Assembly (NCBI RefSeq): GCF_033880585.1
Contig: NZ_CP137624.1
Location: 496,001 to 560,000, forward strand
Direction of reading: 5' to 3'
Origin: Lysinibacillus louembei
Lineage (GTDB): Bacteria > Bacillota > Bacilli > Bacillales_A > Planococcaceae
Length of the DNA stretch: 64,000 nucleotides
The notes below the pieces were generated by a model, which was not told the DNA's origin, searched no databases, and worked only from the letters and a program-made list of their open reading frames with translations. Shown here piece after piece: positions 9,430 through 18,381 of the stretch. The position numbers and the translations under genes are program-made. The number at the start of each line of letters is the position of its first letter. The stretch's first letter is position 1.

Positions 9430-9930
9430 GTCTCTCTCCTTTTCTTAGGTTTCAGAGAGTGCCCTTGTTGTTTGCTGACGACATGTAGCCTGCTGTTAGG
9501 AAGGTTACTGCAAACAGTTGGCTAAGCTCTCTTGCCTAGTGTTAATTAGTCGTCATTTTTGAACACACTTTCAGTCTTCGAAGTGATGTGGAGACAAGAT
9601 ATTTATGTTGTCCGCTACTCCAATTGTGTGTATTCATTTTTTGTAACGAGCCGATAGAAATTTGTCTCACCTCCTTCAAAGCATCGACTCATGTACGGGC
9701 TTATTGGAATTAGATCTTTAATTGGAAATTTTACTTTTACTTTACTAAAGGAGACTAAACAGATTCTATACAACCTTTCGTCATGCGCAGCTGACAGTTT
9801 TTGTGTAAACTTTGTATTCTTTCAGCAAATGAAACATACAATTTATACCTACTAAAGAATCACTCAATGATATTTAGTATGTCATTACTCATTGTTATTT
9901 TCAGATAAATAGTCCATAACACCTAAAATA
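9430..9930 (-). other. Long 5' region of the adhesin gene; possible structured leader and 42-codon ORF
   Basis: About 500 bases hold no recognised gene. AAGGAGAGAGAC just before the adhesin ATG is its ribosome binding site. GTTTGC and GCAAAC (9471-9516 on the minus strand) could close a hairpin. A 42-codon minus-strand ORF runs 9670-9542 from a GTG that overlaps a perfect AAGGAGG, a spacing too tight for normal initiation. I compared the region by eye with c-di-GMP, c-di-AMP, SAM and T-box leaders and found no convincing match. Confidence 0.35.
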
Positions 9931-9971
9931 GCCGTTAAAGGATAATTCATGTTGAATTATCCTTTAACGGC
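9931..9971. repeat. Perfect 19-bp inverted repeat
   Basis: GCCGTTAAAGGATAATTCA and its exact reverse complement are separated by TGT. Neither side has a strong U-tract (TTCAATT on plus, TATTTT on minus). It could be a weak bidirectional terminator or a protein-binding palindrome. It lies upstream of the adhesin leader and downstream of the HD hydrolase gene. Confidence 0.6.
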
Positions 9972-10011
9972 TTCAATTAATGACTGCGGGATACTCCTCT
10001 TTTATCCACCC

Positions 10012-10051
10012 AAAAAATGAAGGCAAAGCTCCTTCTCACTTTGCCTTCATT
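10012..10051 (-). terminator. Terminator of the HD-hydrolase gene
   Basis: The stem AATGAAGGCAAAG/CTTTGCCTTCATT has a 10-base loop and, read on the minus strand, is followed by TTTT. It sits directly behind the stop codon. Confidence 0.8.
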
Positions 10052-10052
10052 T

Positions 10053-11351
10053 TTAATTATGGAGTAACTCGTATAATTCTTGTTTCACTGCTTCATCTAA
10101 AGTTTCATCTATTAATATTTCCTCAGGATAGTACACTTTATGATCGGTTTTTAATCTGCCTGCAATGGCGTCAACGAGTGAGCTTTCTTGCGATAGCTCC
10201 CGTATTTCACCATTTGCCATTTGTAGCATAATTGGTAGTTTTCCTGTTGCTACACCTGGCTGATATAAATCATAAGGTAAGTCTGAGGTTGAATCGTGGA
10301 CTAGATAGTAGGCTGGATCAATGCCTATTTGCTTAAATAATTGTTGTAAGCGTGCAAAGCGCTGTGGTTCTTTTTGTGGATCCATATTCATATAGCCAAA
10401 TAATTTGCGATTAATAAAGCGACTGCTTAAATCACGTAAAATAGCATCTTCTTCCTGCATCCAAAATTGAATGTATGTCAGCATAATACTTTCATCTAGT
10501 GCGATATAGTCTTCTAATGTAATTTCATTTTTGAAAAATGGTTTGAAGTGGCTTGGTGCATGCTTAAATGAATAACCTCGCTCACTTAACGTTTTTACGC
10601 GCTTTAATATATGATTTAAAATGACCTCCGCACTGCGTGACACAGGGTGAAAATAGATTTGCAAATACATTTGATAGCGCGACATAATATAGTCCTCTAC
10701 CGCATGCATGCCACTTTCTTTGATAACAACTTGACCTTCACGTGGTCGCATAACACGCAATATGCGCTCCATATCAAAATGACCATAGCTAACGCCCGTA
10801 TAGTAAGCATCACGCTGTAAATAATCCATACGATCTGCGTCAATCTGGCTTGAAATTAAGCTAATAACGAGCTGATTTGGATATGTTTTTTCAATGACCT
10901 GTGAAACCTTTTCAGGAAAATCTGCTGCAACTCGGCGTAGCACAGCGTTGACTTCTGTGTCTCCAAGCAAAATAGCACGTGTATATTCCTCATGATCTGT
11001 GCCAAAAACGTTTTCAAAGGCGTGTGAAAATGGGCCATGCCCTAAATCATGGAGTAGTGCTGCACATAGCACAAGCAAGCGCTCTGACGCATCCCATTCA
11101 GGTCGACCTGCAAAAATATCATCAACGATACGTCGCACAATTTCATAGACGCCAAGCGAATGATTAAAGCGACTATGCTCTGCACCGTGAAATACTAAAT
11201 AAGTTGTGCCGAGCTGGCGAATACGTCGCAAACGCTGAAATTCTCTTGTTCCAACTAAATCCCAAATCACTTGGTCACGCACATGAACATAGCGATGTAC
11301 AGGATCTTTGAATACTTTTTCCTCTATTAATTTTGCGGTTGCATAGCTCAT
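10053..11351 (-). CDS. ywfO: HD-domain phosphohydrolase (YwfO)
   Basis: This 432-residue cytosolic protein of the dGTPase-like HD superfamily shows the metal-binding pattern: His in GAEHSRFNHSLGV, the HD pair in LLHDLGHGPFSH, and a later Asp in QIDADRMDYL. Bacterial relatives hydrolyse nucleoside triphosphates; B. subtilis YwfO has been described as a nucleotide phosphohydrolase. A C-terminal helical region follows. It is transcribed alone: the Rpn gene upstream ends in its own terminator and YwfO ends in another. The family is clear; the substrate cannot be read from the sequence. Confidence 0.88.
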   Translation of the reverse strand: MSYATAKLIEEKVFKDPVHRYVHVRDQVIWDLVGTREFQRLRRIRQLGTTYLVFHGAEHSRFNHSLGVYEIVRRIVDDIFAGRPEWDASERLLVLCAALLHDLGHGPFSHAFENVFGTDHEEYTRAILLGDTEVNAVLRRVAADFPEKVSQVIEKTYPNQLVISLISSQIDADRMDYLQRDAYYTGVSYGHFDMERILRVMRPREGQVVIKESGMHAVEDYIMSRYQMYLQIYFHPVSRSAEVILNHILKRVKTLSERGYSFKHAPSHFKPFFKNEITLEDYIALDESIMLTYIQFWMQEEDAILRDLSSRFINRKLFGYMNMDPQKEPQRFARLQQLFKQIGIDPAYYLVHDSTSDLPYDLYQPGVATGKLPIMLQMANGEIRELSQESSLVDAIAGRLKTDHKVYYPEEILIDETLDEAVKQELYELLHN

Positions 11352-11403
11352 TTCTCTTCCCCCTTTGCTTTAGTTAGTCCTATTTTACCATTTTCTAATT
11401 GCC

Positions 11404-11431
11404 AAAAGCGAGGGTGCTAAAAAACCCTCGC
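11404..11431 (-). terminator. Terminator of the Rpn-type gene
   Basis: The perfect stem GCGAGGGT/ACCCTCGC is followed on the minus strand by TTTT, about 85 bases after the Rpn stop. Confidence 0.75.
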
Positions 11432-11513
11432 CTATCTCTTATAAATAATGTTTATTCGGTTCAGCTGCTTCATTTCACACAAAGCTTAAGAGTTACATCC
11501 TGTTTTCTTATTT

Positions 11514-12530
11514 TTATAACAGATAGCGTTTTACTTGGTCCAGATGTTCCACTGTAAAAATATTTGCCAGAATGAGCTGAAGAGCTGGCTGGTCCGCCTT
11601 TGTCAATGCTTCTTTAATTTCATCAGGCAGCTTGCCGAACTTACTTGTGAGCTGTAAAAGCGCTACATCTACTAATGCTTCACTTCTTCCTTTTTCCAGT
11701 CCTTTTTCCAGTCCTTTTTGCTCACCTTGTCTTTCCCCTATTTCCTTCCACATTTCTGCCAGTGTCATCGTAAATTCCTCTCCCTTCATTTCATTTGTTT
11801 CTAATTGTTTGATGATGCTCTTCATATCAGCTTGTGTTAATTTTCTACCTGCTTCAAAAACGTAGCGTAGCAATGTTTCCACATAACCCACTACCGAGGT
11901 TTTATTGTTTAACTCTTGCAAATGGTGGAATGCATTTGCTATGGAGTTAATTAGCTCTGTACCTTCCTTTGTCTGAACATCGCGTAATAACATTATTACA
12001 ATGCGAGTAATGACAGAGCCTTGAATATCTCCATCTTGATAGCGGGATAAATCGCACAAGACGTATTCAAAACTCGGTACATATATTTGGATAGCTGATG
12101 GCAAATTATCATATCCGTTCAACTGTGCACTTAGATTGGTTGGCAATGTCCATTCCTTTTTGCCATGATATATGACTAAGGGAATAACAATTGGAAGCTC
12201 TTGCACACGCTCTTTATTACGTTTTGCTTCCCAAATCTCTACCATATATTTTAGCAATTGTACTGCTGTGTCTTTATCAAGATAACTTTTATGTTCAAAT
12301 AATATATACAAATAGCCTTCTTGCTGATTGATTGCTACTTTGAAGAGAAGGTCGGAGAAGTTTTCCTCTAGCTTCGGATTTAAAAAACTATCCTTCTGTG
12401 GCTCCAATGTATTCATATCAATCACTTGTCGTATCGCTTCTGGAAGATAATATTGGATAAAATCTTTTGTCACCTCTACATTACCAAAAGTTTCTTTAAA
12501 AAACTTATCGTGCGGATTTTGCAGCTTCAT
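11514..12530 (-). CDS. Rpn-family recombination-promoting nuclease / PD-(D/E)XK transposase-like
   Basis: The N-terminus (PHDKFFKETFG, then FLNPKLEENFSDLLFKV and LYILFEHKS) matches the Rpn (YhgA-like, DUF4351-type) PD-(D/E)XK nucleases: D in FSDLLFKV, E and K in LFEHKS. E. coli RpnA is a DNA endonuclease that raises RecA-independent recombination. The C-terminal part has a KGLEKGLEKGRSE coil and an EHLDQVKRYL tail, both common in Bacillales members. Start: the ATG at 12530 lies 9 bases after GGAGG; an upstream in-frame Met overlaps the ribosome binding site. These genes are often multicopy. No terminal repeats or target duplication are visible, so I do not call it a mobile element. Confidence 0.8.
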   Translation of the reverse strand: MKLQNPHDKFFKETFGNVEVTKDFIQYYLPEAIRQVIDMNTLEPQKDSFLNPKLEENFSDLLFKVAINQQEGYLYILFEHKSYLDKDTAVQLLKYMVEIWEAKRNKERVQELPIVIPLVIYHGKKEWTLPTNLSAQLNGYDNLPSAIQIYVPSFEYVLCDLSRYQDGDIQGSVITRIVIMLLRDVQTKEGTELINSIANAFHHLQELNNKTSVVGYVETLLRYVFEAGRKLTQADMKSIIKQLETNEMKGEEFTMTLAEMWKEIGERQGEQKGLEKGLEKGRSEALVDVALLQLTSKFGKLPDEIKEALTKADQPALQLILANIFTVEHLDQVKRYLL

Positions 12531-12597
12531 TTCCTTTCCCCTCCTCACAGCCCTATGCTTTTATTATAGCAAATATATACTTATTAATTATAAAAAA

Positions 12598-12650
12598 AGA
12601 GCCTGTACAACAGGGAGCGATTTGGTCTTCTCCCTGTGACAGCACTCTTT
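12598..12650 (-). terminator. Terminator of the DUF1450 gene
   Basis: The hairpin arms are AGAGTGCTGTCACAGGGAG and CTCCCTGTTGTACAGGCTCT (imperfect), followed on the minus strand by TTTTTTT. Confidence 0.7.
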
Positions 12651-12885
12651 ATTTTTTTAATTTTGCCAGCACTTTTTCCATTAACTCATCCTCTGTTAAT
12701 GCAGCAACTGGTCTGCTATTTACAAAGGTAAATGTTTTTTTACGGCCAGGACCGCAGTATGAATGACAGCCAATTTCAATCGTTGCATCTGGATCAATTG
12801 CTTTTAATTTCGGAATTAACGTTTTTAAATTAACGGCCTGACATTCATCGCAAACTCGGAATTCGTTTGCCACTATCGTCAACAC
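12649..12885 (-). CDS. DUF1450 / YuzB-like small Cys protein
   Basis: This 78-residue protein has a CDEC pair and a second Cys-rich motif, CHSYCGPG. The four Cys suggest a metal or Fe-S site or a thioredoxin-like redox fold, as proposed for the YuzB/DUF1450 family. It has no signal peptide, so it is presumably cytosolic. The predicted order (alternating strands and helices, with Cys at the first turn) fits a small thioredoxin-like domain. Function is unknown. It stands alone between the Rpn gene and the divergent rsfA. Confidence 0.75.
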   Translation of the reverse strand: MLTIVANEFRVCDECQAVNLKTLIPKLKAIDPDATIEIGCHSYCGPGRKKTFTFVNSRPVAALTEDELMEKVLAKLKK

Positions 12886-13070
12886 CTTTCTATTTTCGCT
12901 TTTAGTCTACTAGCTATTTTAGCTTATGACGACACTTTCATTCAAGTGGAATTGTATTTTCTCCAGCAAAGGTCTGAAAATTTATAGATACCTTGCATAA
13001 ATCATTTCAATATTGGTCATGCTTAGTAATGAACAATCAAACTATCAACATGCTAGGAGGAAAATAAATA

Positions 13071-13700
13071 ATGAAAGTAAGACAGGATGCTTGGTTAAAA
13101 GAAAATGATGAGCTGTTAGCAGAGGCGGTGCTACGACATGTAAAAGAAGGGAGCACACAATTAAATGCATTTGATGAAGTTGGTGATGCATTAAATCGTA
13201 CTGCAGCTGCATGTGGTTTTCGCTGGAATGCAGTTGTTCGTAAAATGTACGAGGACCAGCTAGCAGAGGCGAAAAAAGAACGGAAAGAGAGATTGCGAGC
13301 ATTGGGCAATCCATCTCGTCGTCGTGTACAGCAAATCGTCGTAACAGCAGAAGGACATGAGGCGAAATCTATTCCCTTATCAGCACTTTCTTTAGATGTC
13401 GTGATTGCCTATTTAATGCGTTTACAGCACAGCTCGGGCGATATTGAGAGCTCTAAATGGCGCTACTTAGCAAATACAGCGACGGAAAAAAATCACGAAT
13501 TAGAGCAGGAGCTTGAGCAATTGCGTAAGGAAAATATCGCAATTCGCGAAGATTACGAGCAATTCGTGCAAATTATGAACCGTGCACGTCGCTTCGTTGC
13601 ATTAGACGAGGAAGAGGAACGTATTGCGCCGGTCTTTAAAATGGAACGCAATGGAAATCTTATTTCTGCTCCTATGGAAAACAATGAAATACAAATGTAA
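13071..13700 (+). CDS. rsfA: RsfA-type prespore transcription regulator
   Basis: This 209-residue DNA-binding protein has an N-terminal Myb/SANT-like domain ([20 protein letters not shown], then [21 protein letters not shown]) and a C-terminal coiled coil ([19 protein letters not shown]). Both features are typical of RsfA/YlbO proteins, which tune sigma-F-dependent genes in the forespore. AGGAGG precedes the ATG. In B. subtilis rsfA lies in the same ywf neighbourhood as lipL and hemQ, as here. I could not identify a sigma-F promoter with confidence in the 180 bases upstream. A terminator and repeat array 2 follow. Confidence 0.85.
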   Translation: MKVRQDAWLKENDELLAEAVLRHVKEGSTQLNAFDEVGDALNRTAAACGFRWNAVVRKMYEDQLAEAKKERKERLRALGNPSRRRVQQIVVTAEGHEAKSIPLSALSLDVVIAYLMRLQHSSGDIESSKWRYLANTATEKNHELEQELEQLRKENIAIREDYEQFVQIMNRARRFVALDEEEERIAPVFKMERNGNLISAPMENNEIQM

Positions 13701-13702
13701 TG

Positions 13703-13729
13703 GAGAGGAGCGAAATTGCTCCTCTCTTT
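13703..13729 (+). terminator. Terminator of rsfA
   Basis: The perfect stem GAGAGGAGC/GCTCCTCTC with a GAAATT loop, followed by TTTC, starts two bases after the rsfA stop. Confidence 0.75.
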
Positions 13730-13733
13730 CAGG

Positions 13734-13796
13734 TTTATTCCACGTTTTTTAAAGTTTATTCCACATTTTCATGAATTTATTCCACGTTCTCCATCT
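13734..13796. repeat. 21-bp tandem repeat array, convergent intergenic (array 2)
   Basis: Three units with a 21-bp step start at 13734, 13755 and 13776, consensus TTTATTCCACGTTTTTnnAG. The array lies between the convergent rsfA and lipL and ends at the lipL stop. The sequence is the same subfamily as array 3 at 25481. Confidence 0.85.
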
Positions 13797-14611
13797 CACT
13801 TAGCAAGCATACTTTGGTTGCGCTGCAAAACGCGCTGTAAATAATGCATGTATAATTCATTTTCAGATGCTTGCAGCGGCAAAAGCGTCCAGCCTTGTAG
13901 CATTTGCTGAATGCGTAAATTTAGCTCAACAACTGTTATATTTTCCCCTGTTAACTCTCGTAATGATGCCATAACACTGGGCTCAATGCGTGGGTACTGA
14001 AACTTTGTTTCCTCGTTTCGCAAGCTTTTTTCATAGAACTGCTTAATTAGCTCTGCGCGTTCGCTACCACTGCCTTCAACACATAAATAAATTTGCACAG
14101 CAACACCACCCTGCATGCGCCTTTGCGAAATGCCTGCAAACTTTTTACCAGCAATGCTTAAATCATATGAACCTGGGCAATAGGAGCCAACAATCTCATA
14201 TGCTTCGATGCGTTCTGCTATTTCGGGAAGTAGCCATTTAATTAGTTCCACCATCATTTCAAATGCTGCATTAATTGATAGCGGCTGCTCCTTTTCACTG
14301 ACAACGAGCGATATATTAAGTACACCAGGATCTAATACGACAGCTAAGCCACCTGAATTGCGCACAATCGGTGTGTAGCCTTGTTGATTAAGAAACTTCA
14401 TTCCATCTTCAATAAATGGTAGGCGATGGTCTTGGATGCCGAGCACAACAGATTCCTTATGTACCCATGTGCGGATCGTTGATGTAGACAGACGATGTCC
14501 AACTAAATGGCACAGTGTATCGTCCATAGCGAATGATGCTAATGGGGAACGTGTCTGCAAATTCGATTCATCTACTAGCCGCCATTCACTATTTTGTAAA
14601 AAATATTCCAT
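13796..14611 (-). CDS. lipL: Octanoyl-[GcvH]:protein N-octanoyltransferase
   Basis: LipL moves the octanoyl group from GcvH to E2 subunits in the Bacillus lipoate assembly route. The protein belongs to the biotin/lipoate ligase (BPL/LplA) fold: RNSGGLAVVLDPG corresponds to the RxGGG-type loop, the likely catalytic Cys lies in GSYCPGSYDLSI, and KKFAGISQRR carries the conserved Lys. Length (about 272) fits LipL. The ATG at 14611 sits 8 bases after GGAGAG and is preferred to an in-frame TTG at 14626 inside that ribosome binding site. It is divergent from hemQ, as ywfL is close to ywfI in B. subtilis. Confidence 0.88.
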   Translation of the reverse strand: MEYFLQNSEWRLVDESNLQTRSPLASFAMDDTLCHLVGHRLSTSTIRTWVHKESVVLGIQDHRLPFIEDGMKFLNQQGYTPIVRNSGGLAVVLDPGVLNISLVVSEKEQPLSINAAFEMMVELIKWLLPEIAERIEAYEIVGSYCPGSYDLSIAGKKFAGISQRRMQGGVAVQIYLCVEGSGSERAELIKQFYEKSLRNEETKFQYPRIEPSVMASLRELTGENITVVELNLRIQQMLQGWTLLPLQASENELYMHYLQRVLQRNQSMLAK

Positions 14612-14770
14612 GCTTAATCTCTCCAATATTACGAATTGAACTATTCTCTAGCATACACGAATAGGCGAATGCTGAAAAGTCATGACGAAATCGTGACAGC
14701 ATGTGTAGGATAGAGAAAGTTGTGCTAAACTAATAGAGAATGATTTTCACTTAAAAGGAGTGTTTCATAA

Positions 14771-15520
14771 ATGAACGAAGCAGCAATTACATTAGATGGT
14801 TGGTATACGTTACATGAATTCCGTTCAATCGACTGGGCTTCTTGGAAGCTTGTTTCAGTAGAGGAGCGCACAGCGGCGGTAGAGGAATTTGTCGCTTACC
14901 TAGAAAAATTAAATGAGGCAGATATTGCGAAAACAGGCGCACATGCATTTTATGCAATCGTTGGGCAAAAGGCAGACTTCATGTTAATGACATTGCGCGA
15001 AACGATGGACGAATTACAGGAATTAGAGGCTGAATTTAATAAATTAGCAATTGCTGATTTTACAATTCCTAGCTATTCATATGTATCTGTTGTGGAATTA
15101 TCAAACTATTTAGCAGGCGAATCAAACGAGGACCCTTACCAAAATCCACATGTGCGTGCACGCCTTTACCCTGAGCTACCACGTGCTCAATACGTGTGCT
15201 TCTATCCAATGGATAAACGTCGTCAAAATGATGACAACTGGTACATGCTATCAATGGACGAGCGCAAAAGCTTAATGCGTTCACACGGCATGATTGGTCG
15301 TGGCTATGCGGGCAAAGTAAAGCAAATTATTACAGGCTCTGTCGGCTTTGATGATCATGAGTGGGGCGTAACATTATTTGCAGATGATGTCCTACAATTT
15401 AAAAAGCTTGTATATGAAATGCGCTTTGACGAAGTATCAGCACGTTACGGCGAATTCGGCTCATTCTTTGTCGGCAACATTTTAGACAATGAAAAATTAG
15501 CGAAGTTTTTAACTGTATAA
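14771..15520 (+). CDS. hemQ: Coproheme decarboxylase HemQ
   Basis: HemQ performs the last step of Gram-positive heme synthesis, the oxidative decarboxylation of two propionates of coproheme to protoheme. The 249-residue protein has the chlorite-dismutase fold expected of HemQ. The catalytic Tyr lies in [11 protein letters not shown], the axial-His region in [16 protein letters not shown], and the C-terminal [20 protein letters not shown] is highly typical. AAAAGGAG lies 11 bases before the ATG. It is monocistronic, with a terminator directly after the stop. Confidence 0.93.
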   Translation: MNEAAITLDGWYTLHEFRSIDWASWKLVSVEERTAAVEEFVAYLEKLNEADIAKTGAHAFYAIVGQKADFMLMTLRETMDELQELEAEFNKLAIADFTIPSYSYVSVVELSNYLAGESNEDPYQNPHVRARLYPELPRAQYVCFYPMDKRRQNDDNWYMLSMDERKSLMRSHGMIGRGYAGKVKQIITGSVGFDDHEWGVTLFADDVLQFKKLVYEMRFDEVSARYGEFGSFFVGNILDNEKLAKFLTV

Positions 15521-15530
15521 GTAAGATGGA

Positions 15531-15573
15531 AAGGCAAACGGTGGAAGTATCTCTGACCGTTTGCCTTTTTTCC
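15531..15573 (+). terminator. Terminator of hemQ
   Basis: A 12-bp perfect stem (AAGGCAAACGGT/ACCGTTTGCCTT) followed by TTTT. Confidence 0.85.
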
Positions 15574-15613
15574 TGTTTAAATTGTGTGAGAATTGTATGT
15601 GTGCCTGGCACTC

Positions 15614-15799
15614 CTATTCGGGTGCGCGCAAAATCACAATAACTAGCTGAATAAAAAAGCCGATACATACAATTAAAATAAACAAATACCAATGGAGCGG
15701 TTGTTCAAAGTAGGCAGCGATTAAAAAAGCGAGGACTGCGCTGAACAGGATGCTGAATAGTTGACCTATGTCGATCACCTCGTCTAATAGCATGCACAC
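15614..15799 (-). CDS. Small hydrophobic membrane protein
   Basis: About 60 residues with two predicted membrane segments (GQLFSILFSAVLAFLIAAYF and WYLFILIVCIGFFIQLVIVI) joined by a short EQPLH turn. Start is GTG at 15799 or ATG at 15793; neither has a strong ribosome binding site. I do not recognise the family. It lies between hemQ, which converges on it, and cwlJ, whose promoter region it shares divergently. Expression is unproven; the amphipathic layout and clean stop make it a plausible gene. Confidence 0.5.
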   Translation of the reverse strand: MCMLLDEVIDIGQLFSILFSAVLAFLIAAYFEQPLHWYLFILIVCIGFFIQLVIVILRAPE

Positions 15800-15827
15800 T
15801 TTTCTCTTTCATATACAGGCGATTCTA

Positions 15828-15856
15828 CATATTTTTCACTAGTTGCTGCATACATT
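15828..15856 (+). promoter_or_regulatory. Sigma-E-like promoter of cwlJ-gerQ
   Basis: CATATTT (15828-15834), a 14-bp spacer and CATACATT (15849-15856) fit the sigma-E consensus of the mother cell. B. subtilis cwlJ is sigma-E dependent. The implied transcription start, near 15863, leaves a very short leader. Confidence 0.65.
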
Positions 15857-15879
15857 AGTTTCAAAAGGGGGTTTGTTGT

Positions 15880-16299
15880 ATCGCTGTTGTTCCAACGACT
15901 ACGGCACAAACAGCTTTGCTTGCTCGCTTAATGCGCGCAGAGGCTGAAGGAGATGGTGAATTAGGGATGCTGATGGTTGGCAATGTCGGTGTCAATCGAG
16001 TACTTGCAGATTGCCTTGATTTCCCTGATGTGCGAACGATAGAGGATATGGTTTTTCAACGACCTGGGGGGTTCGAGGCGACAACTAAAAGCTATTTTTA
16101 TCAACGAGCAAGGCCACAGGATATTCGCTTAGCGGAACGTGTCATTAGAGGGGAGCGTTTCCATCCTGCATCGCGTGCATTATGGTTTTTCATGCCGAGT
16201 GGAGACTGTCCTGCGCAATGGTATGGTCAATGGAATACGGGACGCTTTAAATCACATTGCTTTTTTGCACCGACAGAAAGTGAATGTCAAACTATTTAA
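15880..16299 (+). CDS. cwlJ: Cell wall hydrolase CwlJ (germination), apparent ATC start
   Basis: CwlJ is the spore-coat cortex hydrolase that acts during germination. The protein (about 139 residues) reads LLARLMRAEAEGDGELGMLM, then GNVGVNR, SYFYQRARPQD and GDCPAQWYGQW, matching CwlJ along its length, including the catalytic Glu in AEAEGDG. The usual start is MAVV; here the equivalent codons are ATC GCT GTT GTT at 15880, 8 bases after AAAGGGGG. No ATG, GTG or TTG lies in frame before TTG at 15916, which would remove 12 conserved residues. Translation may therefore begin at ATC, or the base is an error. gerQ follows after 17 bases. Confidence 0.85.
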   Translation: MAVVPTTTAQTALLARLMRAEAEGDGELGMLMVGNVGVNRVLADCLDFPDVRTIEDMVFQRPGGFEATTKSYFYQRARPQDIRLAERVIRGERFHPASRALWFFMPSGDCPAQWYGQWNTGRFKSHCFFAPTESECQTI

Positions 16300-16316
16300 A
16301 ATGAAAGGATGTTCTT

Positions 16317-16619
16317 TTGACTTATTATTGGACACCACCTATGCAACAAATGCCATCAGCAGCACCTAGACGAGAGGAATCTTATATTGAAAATATTTTA
16401 AGATTGAATCGTGGGAAGCCAGGTGTGTTCTACTTTTCATTTGATAATGCTGTAAATGGGCAAAACACAAAAGCGGTTCGCGGGGTTGTGGAGGCAGCAG
16501 GGCGCGATCATGCCATTATACGCGAGTTGAAAACAGACCACCGCTTCCTTTTCCCAATGATTTATTTTGATTATGCAGAATTTGATGAAGAATTAGCTTA
16601 TTTTACGCAAACACCATGA
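16317..16619 (+). CDS. gerQ: Spore coat protein GerQ (short form)
   Basis: GerQ is needed in the coat for CwlJ to work in germination, and in B. subtilis it is cross-linked by the transglutaminase Tgl. The conserved domain is clear: EESYIENILRLNRGKPG, VVEAAGRDHAII and IYFDYAEFDEELAY. The protein has only 100 residues, against roughly 180 in B. subtilis, because the Gln/Tyr-rich N-terminal region is reduced to about 17 residues. The start is TTG with AAAGGATG upstream. The gene is co-transcribed with cwlJ. Confidence 0.88.
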   Translation: MTYYWTPPMQQMPSAAPRREESYIENILRLNRGKPGVFYFSFDNAVNGQNTKAVRGVVEAAGRDHAIIRELKTDHRFLFPMIYFDYAEFDEELAYFTQTP

Positions 16620-16647
16620 AATGAAGCTTCATTTTTGTAAAAGAAAA

Positions 16648-16692
16648 TAGCTATTGGAAAAGCAAGTATACTCTTGCTGTTTCCAATAGCTA
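16648..16692. terminator. Terminator shared by gerQ and the chemoreceptor gene
   Basis: A long stem (TAGCTATTGGAAA plus AGCAAG against CTTGCT plus TTTCCAATAGCTA, one bulge) lies between the converging genes. The minus-strand side is followed by TTTTCTTTT. Confidence 0.8.
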
Positions 16693-16695
16693 CCT

Positions 16696-18381
16696 TTATA
16701 CACGGAATTTTTGTATTTCTAGTTGTAATCCTTGTGCATTTTCACTTAAGCTGACTGCAACTTCGCTCACCTGCTCCATCGTTGCAGATTGCTCCTCCAT
16801 TGCAGCAGCAATCATTTCGATATCAGTAGCTGTTTCAGTCGTGCCTGATGCAATACCATTAACAGAGGCTGACACTTGCTCGGCACTTGCAGATAGCTGC
16901 TGTGACGTTGCAGAAATTTCCTCAATTTGTGTCGTCATCTCTTCAATAGCGCCTTCAATTGCTTGGAATGCCTCTCCAGCTTCTCCCATAATCCGTACGC
17001 CATCTTTTACTGAGATTAAAGAATTGTTAACTGCTTTTTCTACACTTTCCGTATCGACTTGAATTTCTGATGTTAATAAAACAATTTTATGCGCTGAGCT
17101 TTTCGATTGCTCTGCCAGCTTGCGCACTTCATCCGCTACGACAGCAAAGCCTTTGCCATGCTCCCCTGCGCGTGCTGCTTCAATTGCTGCATTTAATGCT
17201 AATAAATTAGTTTGCTCTGTAATCTCTGTGATTGCCTTTGTCATCTCACTAATTTCTTCCGTTTGCTGTGATAGCTTTTGAACAAGCTCATTTACTTGAA
17301 CAGTGGAATGATTAATCGTTTCTATTTGCTCTCTTGCATGCTGAATAATTGTCTCTCCATTATTCGCTCTCTGACGTGCAGTTTCTGAGCTTGAATGCAA
17401 TGTTTGTGAAAACTCGGCAATCCTCTGTACCCCAACTGCCGTTTCCTCCATCGCATGTGCACTTTCATTTGCTGATAATGCTGCCTCCTGTGTATTTTCA
17501 GAAGTGTTTGCTACTCGACGGGTTACATCCACTGAAGTAGCCGTTACTTGCTCGGTGCTTGCTGATAATTCCTCTGCCGCTGCGCTTAATTGCTCTGTAT
17601 TTGATTGCACATTACTAATTAAACTTTTTAAGTTATCTTTCATCGTATTGAAGGCTACAGCAAGCTGACCGATTTCATCCTTACTCTCAACTGGTAAATC
17701 AGGCTCTGTTAAATCACCTGTTGCAATAGTATTTGTCGATTTCGCAATACGCACTAATGGTAACGTAATCGAACGTCGCGCATAAAAAATCGCCATAACA
17801 CTAACGATAATAACAATGACTAATGCTGCAATCGAGATAATTTTTGACATGCTAATTGTTGCATCCGATGCCTTCATCGCTTCTTCTAACTGCTCCTCTT
17901 GGAACGTTAAAATTTCGCTAGAAAATGCTGTAATGTCTTTGTTTGCCTGCTGTAAATCGTTGATAACAAAATCTAAGGCACGGTCTGTATCCCCTTTTCG
18001 AATAGCATCTAAATACTGCTCTGCTACTTGATTGAACATATCGACTGCCCCCGCTAAACCCGTATAATAACCACGCATTTGCTCCGTCATAATAAGCCCA
18101 TCTAACCGCTTCATTTCTTCATTTAAAAGCGTATTAAATTGTACAAAATTATCGTCATTGGTCTGCGTATATTCAATAACAAGCGCTCTTGCAAACAAGC
18201 CTTGCGATGCTCCCGCTAGCTTGATTTGATCGACGGAACGCACTGTTGCTACGCGCACATCTAATGCTTCATCTACTTTTTGCTCAATGTTTCTTAAATT
18301 AAAAAAGCTAAGCGTTGTGGAAGCTATTAGTAATACGATAATTGCTAGAAATACTAAATTCAATTTTTTTCCTATACTCAT
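16696..18381 (-). CDS. Methyl-accepting chemotaxis protein
   Basis: Transmembrane chemoreceptor of about 561 residues. TM1 (about 8-30) is followed by an extracytoplasmic four-helix-bundle sensor (4HB_MCP type), TM2 near 185-205 ([20 protein letters not shown]), a HAMP domain and the cytoplasmic signalling coil. The hairpin tip [20 protein letters not shown] and [17 protein letters not shown] are the CheA/CheW-binding signature. The start at 18381 is the ATG six bases after GGAGGA; the earlier Met codons precede or overlap that site. It stands alone. The ligand is not predictable. Confidence 0.92.
   Translation of the reverse strand: MSIGKKLNLVFLAIIVLLIASTTLSFFNLRNIEQKVDEALDVRVATVRSVDQIKLAGASQGLFARALVIEYTQTNDDNFVQFNTLLNEEMKRLDGLIMTEQMRGYYTGLAGAVDMFNQVAEQYLDAIRKGDTDRALDFVINDLQQANKDITAFSSEILTFQEEQLEEAMKASDATISMSKIISIAALVIVIIVSVMAIFYARRSITLPLVRIAKSTNTIATGDLTEPDLPVESKDEIGQLAVAFNTMKDNLKSLISNVQSNTEQLSAAAEELSASTEQVTATSVDVTRRVANTSENTQEAALSANESAHAMEETAVGVQRIAEFSQTLHSSSETARQRANNGETIIQHAREQIETINHSTVQVNELVQKLSQQTEEISEMTKAITEITEQTNLLALNAAIEAARAGEHGKGFAVVADEVRKLAEQSKSSAHKIVLLTSEIQVDTESVEKAVNNSLISVKDGVRIMGEAGEAFQAIEGAIEEMTTQIEEISATSQQLSASAEQVSASVNGIASGTTETATDIEMIAAAMEEQSATMEQVSEVAVSLSENAQGLQLEIQKFRV

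Noticed and set aside
9430-9720. c-di-GMP, c-di-AMP or SAM riboswitch before the adhesin gene
   Set aside because: The conserved core sequences of these aptamers are absent when read on the minus strand.
11514-12530. Insertion sequence based on the Rpn-type gene
   Set aside because: No terminal inverted repeats or target duplication were seen; the family is often chromosomal.
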